Source of the DNA: a virus
DNA: 28,854 nt
Virus record (IMG/VR): IMGVR_UViG_3300023172_000136
Coordinates: 1 to 28,854 of that record
Strand: one strand, 5' to 3'
Position 1 is the first letter of the stretch; every line of letters begins with the position of its first letter. Below the pieces are notes generated by a model, which was not told the DNA's origin, did no database searches, and was given only the letters and a program-made list of their open reading frames with translations. Both the position numbers and the translations under genes were made by a program. Below, in pieces: positions 25,597 through 28,854 of this stretch.

Positions 25597-26175
25597 TTAA
25601 ATTCCGATAATAACGTTAGGACTAGATCCAGTAATTACAGACAGACATGGAAATGCTGGAGTTCCATCACCTAAAGGGTCACCAAATCTACAAGCACGAG
25701 CTTTATTAATAAAGACCGTTTTGCTAGTTGCAAATGCTTTTCTGGCATGACCAGTTGGTGCCTCTCTGCCTGCTACAGTACCTATAGTACACCAATATGC
25801 TGGAGTAGTCAAGGTCACTAAACATTTATCTCCAGTTGATGTAGTTGTGAATACAGTAGGAGTTGGGTGTGGAGTAAGAATATCTTGGTCCACAATAGGA
25901 ACTTGACCATTAATAACTACTTTACCTGGTACACCAGCAGCAGCCTTCGCAACACCTAATGGTAACTGTGATACAGGTGGCCATATTGCAACTTTATCAA
26001 CTTCGACTACAGGTTTAGCAACAACTCTTGTATCTAAGGGGATGTGAGGACAAACTGGAATATTTCCTCCACCAAGACCAGGATGGTGAGAAACACCACC
26101 AGGACCAGTACCATGTCCACTATCTACGCCCATAAAAATGGCAGCGTTACCAAGACCAGGTGCTAAAACTAACAT
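25597..26175 (-). CDS. PAAR-like protein, probable tail-spike tip (192 aa)
   Basis: PAAR proteins cap the central spike of contractile tails and help pierce the cell envelope; in T4 this role belongs to gp5.4. The protein is Gly/Pro-rich with short beta strands. PAAR-type signatures are visible: VVINGQVPIVDQD at about 86-98, VFINKARACRFGDPLGDG at about 154-171, and a closing SSPNVIIGI at 184-192. His and Cys residues that could bind the tip metal include H21, H30, H31, C42, H44, H103, C118, C129, H143, C162 and C177; which of them do so cannot be told from sequence. It is longer than a typical single PAAR domain of about 100 residues, with an extra Gly/His-rich N-terminus. Its ATG lies one base after the stop of the 835-residue gene, and its own stop is two bases before the next ATG. 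The PAAR assignment is from motif pattern only. Confidence 0.8.
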   Translation of the reverse strand: MLVLAPGLGNAAIFMGVDSGHGTGPGGVSHHPGLGGGNIPVCPHIPLDTRVVAKPVVEVDKVAIWPPVSQLPLGVAKAAAGVPGKVVINGQVPIVDQDILTPHPTPTVFTTTSTGDKCLVTLTTPAYWCTIGTVAGREAPTGHARKAFATSKTVFINKARACRFGDPLGDGTPAFPCLSVITGSSPNVIIGI

Positions 26176-26176
26176 A

Positions 26177-28684
26177 TTAGTAAGGGTTTCCGTATCTTTC
26201 GGTTGCTAACGAAACAGTTTGAGCGGCTCTACTTAAATTGTGATACATTTTCATAGAACCAGACACACTCCAAGATTGACAACCAGGACCAAGTAAAGCA
26301 GAGACTGTAGCAGTAGTGGTAGTATTGGTTGTAGTTTGATAAGGTTCTTCAGTTACAGGATCCAGTTCAGCGTCATCTGCTGTAGACGAACCAGTCGTAG
26401 TAGCTGGAGTTGCTGGAGGAGAACATGCAAAATGAAGACACCCCTCATCAACGGGAGAACAAGATAACGTAATATTTAGAGAAGTTTCCGTTGCAGTATC
26501 TGCTCTATACTGCCTAAGATGATATTTAGTGTAAGTAGATGCTCTTGGTAAATTGGCAAATGAACCTTGAACAGTCTCAACATAAGTTTCTTGACTGATT
26601 ATATACTCAGGAATCTGCGATTGAGTGATGTCAGCAAGGTCTTGACGACGTGCAGCATCATCTCTTTCCTTCTCATTAACAATCTCAGTCTTCAATTCTC
26701 TTGAAATTGGCGCATCATTAAGATAATCTAAGTTGTCTTGTCGTTTTACTTTATCGTAAATAGGGTCAACTGACTTTTCAGAGAACAATCTCTGCGGTAC
26801 TTGAACGCTTCTATTACGTTTAGGGTCTTTCCTAGTTTCAATTCTGGGTATCGAACCTTTGACATCTGTAAATGTATTGTGTGTGTTATAGTTGTCTTCA
26901 AATGACTGCACTTCTGCAGAGTCAACACTAATAGCATCCGTCTTTGGAATAGACTTAATATCTTCAATAATACTCTGAATTGCGTCTTCACTGTGAGCAT
27001 CATTAGCAATTCTAGTGTTAGATTCTAGTTGAACATTACTAACATACACAGTAGCACCCTGAGATTCCGTATAACCGCTACCAGGATCTGTAATTACTAG
27101 GTCAATTAACTCCCCACCAAGGAAAGTACCCTTGACTTTTGCGGTTCTTCCGCTTGAAACCGTAGGAGATGTGACAGTTAACTCAGGAATCCGCCCCAAT
27201 TCATTCCAATTTTCGCCTCCATCAACAATAGTAGCGCCAGTAACGGTCCCATTTGTGATTGTGAGGTCAACATTTGGTTGCCTTAGCGTGTTATAGATGT
27301 CTGGAGCATCTTTATTGATTGAACCAATCGTATATTGCACGGATTTATTCAAAAATTCGTACTTTCCAACTAAAATTGCGCGGTCAACAATGCCAAAACC
27401 CGCTTTTGCCGTAATAACATGGTCTCTACTAGACGTATATTGCGTATCTTTGACAAAATCGTTACCATCTCCGTCCAAATACAAGATATGATACGGAAAA
27501 TTATCGATATCCGTGTGGAAAGTGTGTGTAATTACGTGCCCATTGATGGTATCACCCGTTCTTAAGATGTCAAAACCATTAGAAGACAGCACTGCAGAGA
27601 CTGGACCAGTGCCTGCTACCTTCAAATTAAGAGTTAACGTCGTTGTACTATTGTCAGGATGGGTATGTTCGTAATCTAACTGAAAAACATCACCAATACT
27701 ATACCCCGTACCGCTTGCTAGAATCTCTTCAACAAGCCATCTAGTGCCAGTAAACGTTACAGGAGTGTTTGTATCATCAAAAATAGGTTCAATTCTTACT
27801 TTTATCCTAAGTCCAGTAACAGATTGACTAGAATTTAGGTCATAAATGACAAAATCACTTAGAGTTTCGTCTCCAGTTTGCCATGGATTTTGCGATGAAG
27901 TATATGGAATACCAACTTCGAGTAGTCCATCCCACCCATCAATGTAAGTGACCCCATCATACGACAATTCAATGTCATTTACTCCATTGGGTAACTCTGT
28001 AGATAACTCATCATACACAAATGCTATCTTATTAGAAGTGGTTCCAAACCCGAATAGAGTAGGATGTGGACAGTCGGGGTCGCCCGTCAAATCTTCTGCA
28101 GCAGTATATCTAAGATTTGTGGAAGCGGTGTCGCAGTAAAATGCTGTACAAGGAACACATTCTTGTGTTGATTCTGTTTGCACATTATTTGTAGGAGTGC
28201 TCTCAGGATTCGTTGAACTAGTGGATGTCGTGGTGTTCCTAGTAATGATGTGGTAACAGGGCGTGCCGACGTTTCCAGCGTCGTCTGAGGTGTCGTAGAG
28301 GTACGCAAAGAAGGTGTCAGAGTAGTTGTAATCGAAAGATAACTCCTTGGGTACGTAATCTTGAAACACAGTACAAGTCTGAGATGAAGCAGAGCAGGGA
28401 GTACGAGAGAGTTTTCCACAATTACCTGCTGCTGGTTGAGGGTTGCTATCTGGAAACCCAGAACCTCCATTACCGCCAGTATTGACACATTCTAAAGTGT
28501 ACCCATACATTACAGCATTATCATCTCTGCCAGGAATGTTGTAATTACCGTTACGAGATTCATTCTCAGGGTATTCCACATAGTCGTAGGTTACACCCTC
28601 TCCAGGAATGTATGGAGAACAATGTGCAGAATTTAGTGTGCCCGTATTACTGCATACATCAGTGTATCTAGTTTTGCAACCCAT
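26177..28684 (-). CDS. Virion structural protein, cysteine-rich N-terminus, function unknown (835 aa)
   Basis: I do not recognise a named family. The first 205 residues hold 12 cysteines (3, 11, 22, 66, 89, 97, 104, 143, 176, 179, 184, 205), an unusual density for a cytoplasmically assembled tail protein. The middle is beta-rich. Around residues 475-560 are two copies of the beta repeat that recurs in the giant downstream gene, the second containing ITDPGSGYTE. Residues about 590-690 are charged and probably helical. The C-terminal part has a Thr-rich linker and four more cysteines, then a short conserved-looking tail ending ATERYGNPY. The start is supported by an AGAGGAA Shine-Dalgarno sequence at 28692-28698, seven bases from the ATG. 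The stop is one base from the PAAR-like gene, which suggests translational coupling and a shared role at the spike or hub. A divergent hub or spike component is possible but unproven. Confidence 0.85.
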   Translation of the reverse strand: MGCKTRYTDVCSNTGTLNSAHCSPYIPGEGVTYDYVEYPENESRNGNYNIPGRDDNAVMYGYTLECVNTGGNGGSGFPDSNPQPAAGNCGKLSRTPCSASSQTCTVFQDYVPKELSFDYNYSDTFFAYLYDTSDDAGNVGTPCYHIITRNTTTSTSSTNPESTPTNNVQTESTQECVPCTAFYCDTASTNLRYTAAEDLTGDPDCPHPTLFGFGTTSNKIAFVYDELSTELPNGVNDIELSYDGVTYIDGWDGLLEVGIPYTSSQNPWQTGDETLSDFVIYDLNSSQSVTGLRIKVRIEPIFDDTNTPVTFTGTRWLVEEILASGTGYSIGDVFQLDYEHTHPDNSTTTLTLNLKVAGTGPVSAVLSSNGFDILRTGDTINGHVITHTFHTDIDNFPYHILYLDGDGNDFVKDTQYTSSRDHVITAKAGFGIVDRAILVGKYEFLNKSVQYTIGSINKDAPDIYNTLRQPNVDLTITNGTVTGATIVDGGENWNELGRIPELTVTSPTVSSGRTAKVKGTFLGGELIDLVITDPGSGYTESQGATVYVSNVQLESNTRIANDAHSEDAIQSIIEDIKSIPKTDAISVDSAEVQSFEDNYNTHNTFTDVKGSIPRIETRKDPKRNRSVQVPQRLFSEKSVDPIYDKVKRQDNLDYLNDAPISRELKTEIVNEKERDDAARRQDLADITQSQIPEYIISQETYVETVQGSFANLPRASTYTKYHLRQYRADTATETSLNITLSCSPVDEGCLHFACSPPATPATTTGSSTADDAELDPVTEEPYQTTTNTTTTATVSALLGPGCQSWSVSGSMKMYHNLSRAAQTVSLATERYGNPY
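27040..27260 (-). repeat. SGY-type beta-repeats (two copies) in the 835-residue protein
   Basis: Cores IVDGGENWNELGRIPEL and ITDPGSGYTESQGATVYV, separated by about 40 residues. They show that the repeat family also occurs upstream of the wedge genes. Confidence 0.6.
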
Positions 28685-28854
28685 CTAAACGTTCCTCTAA
28701 TTTGATGATGCGACCATACAACTCATCGTAGTTTTGTTTCATATCAAGGTAATCATCATAACCTTCTGGTTTATAGAATACTTTATTTGGCGTTGGAAGT
28801 TCATTAACAAACTTCTCCAATCCTTCAATTCTCTTACCGAGAGCAAGTAAGCAA
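28668..28854 (-). CDS. C-terminal end of an unidentified gene (61 codons, cut by window edge)
   Basis: An open frame enters from the right edge and ends at a TAG at 28668-28670, giving 61 residues of a C-terminus. The visible part begins CLLALGKRIEGLEKFVNEL and ends IIKLEERLDGLQN. Two stretches rich in Leu, Glu and Lys flank a Pro- and Tyr-rich linker, so a short C-terminal coiled coil is plausible. It overlaps the next gene by 17 bp in another frame, and the strong ribosome-binding site of that gene lies inside it, as expected for co-transcribed phage genes. Its position just before a PAAR-containing baseplate cluster would fit a hub or spike protein such as gp5, but nothing in the visible residues proves that. 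The start lies outside the window. Confidence 0.7.
   Translation of the reverse strand, partial: CLLALGKRIEGLEKFVNELPTPNKVFYKPEGYDDYLDMKQNYDELYGRIIKLEERLDGLQN
28692..28698 (-). promoter_or_regulatory. Shine-Dalgarno sequence for the 835-residue gene
   Basis: The minus strand reads AGAGGAA followed by seven bases and then the ATG at 28684. This spacing is near ideal and fixes that start although the site lies inside the upstream coding region. Confidence 0.65.

Noticed and set aside
28087-28488. A 133-codon minus-strand frame overlapping the 835-residue gene
   Set aside because: It is out of frame with a gene supported by start, length and composition, and shows no recognisable pattern.

Overview
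The window is a late structural-gene block of a marine T4-like myovirus, most likely a cyanophage or a close relative such as a pelagiphage. This rests on three things. A gene 25 homologue, a gene 6 homologue and a gene 7-like protein occur in order. The 48-residue basic protein beside gene 25 looks familiar from T4-like cyanophages. The large structural proteins carry the SGY-type beta repeats, YHYH-like modules and cupredoxin-like modules that I associate with marine myoviruses. The DNA is AT-rich. Every gene I can support lies on the minus strand, so the window reads from base 28854 down to base 1. Genes are packed with overlaps or gaps of a few bases; the longest stretch without a gene is about 60 bp. 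I saw no tRNA, CRISPR array, insertion sequence or intron.

Layout in the direction of transcription: (i) the last 61 codons of an unidentified gene (28668-28854); (ii) an 835-residue virion-type protein with a cysteine-rich N-terminus (26177-28684); (iii) a PAAR-like tail-spike tip protein (25597-26175); (iv) a 48-residue basic protein (25448-25594); (v) a T4-type late promoter candidate (25445-25452) and a small hairpin; (vi) a 64-residue unknown protein (25194-25388); (vii) baseplate wedge gp25 (24784-25203); (viii) baseplate wedge gp6 (22757-24784); (ix) an 18.5-kb gene for a 6,157-residue gp7-like mosaic (4279-22752); (x) a second late promoter candidate (4263-4270); (xi) a 406-residue fibre-like protein ending in a cupredoxin-like domain (3022-4242); (xii) a gene running off the left edge with at least 1,006 residues, containing SGY repeats, YHYH-like motifs, one intact and one degenerate cupredoxin-like module (1-3018).

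Together these genes probably build the baseplate: PAAR tip on the central spike, gp25 and gp6 in the wedge ring, and the gp7-like giant on the wedge periphery. The last two proteins are probably baseplate-attached fibres or host-contact proteins. The most notable features are the giant gene, in which three short stretches resembling the C-terminal third of T4 gp7 are spread over about 3,480 residues by inserted modules; the repeated type-1-copper-like ligand sets in two neighbouring tail proteins; and a beta-repeat family shared by three genes. Comparisons with T4 are from memory, not from an alignment run.
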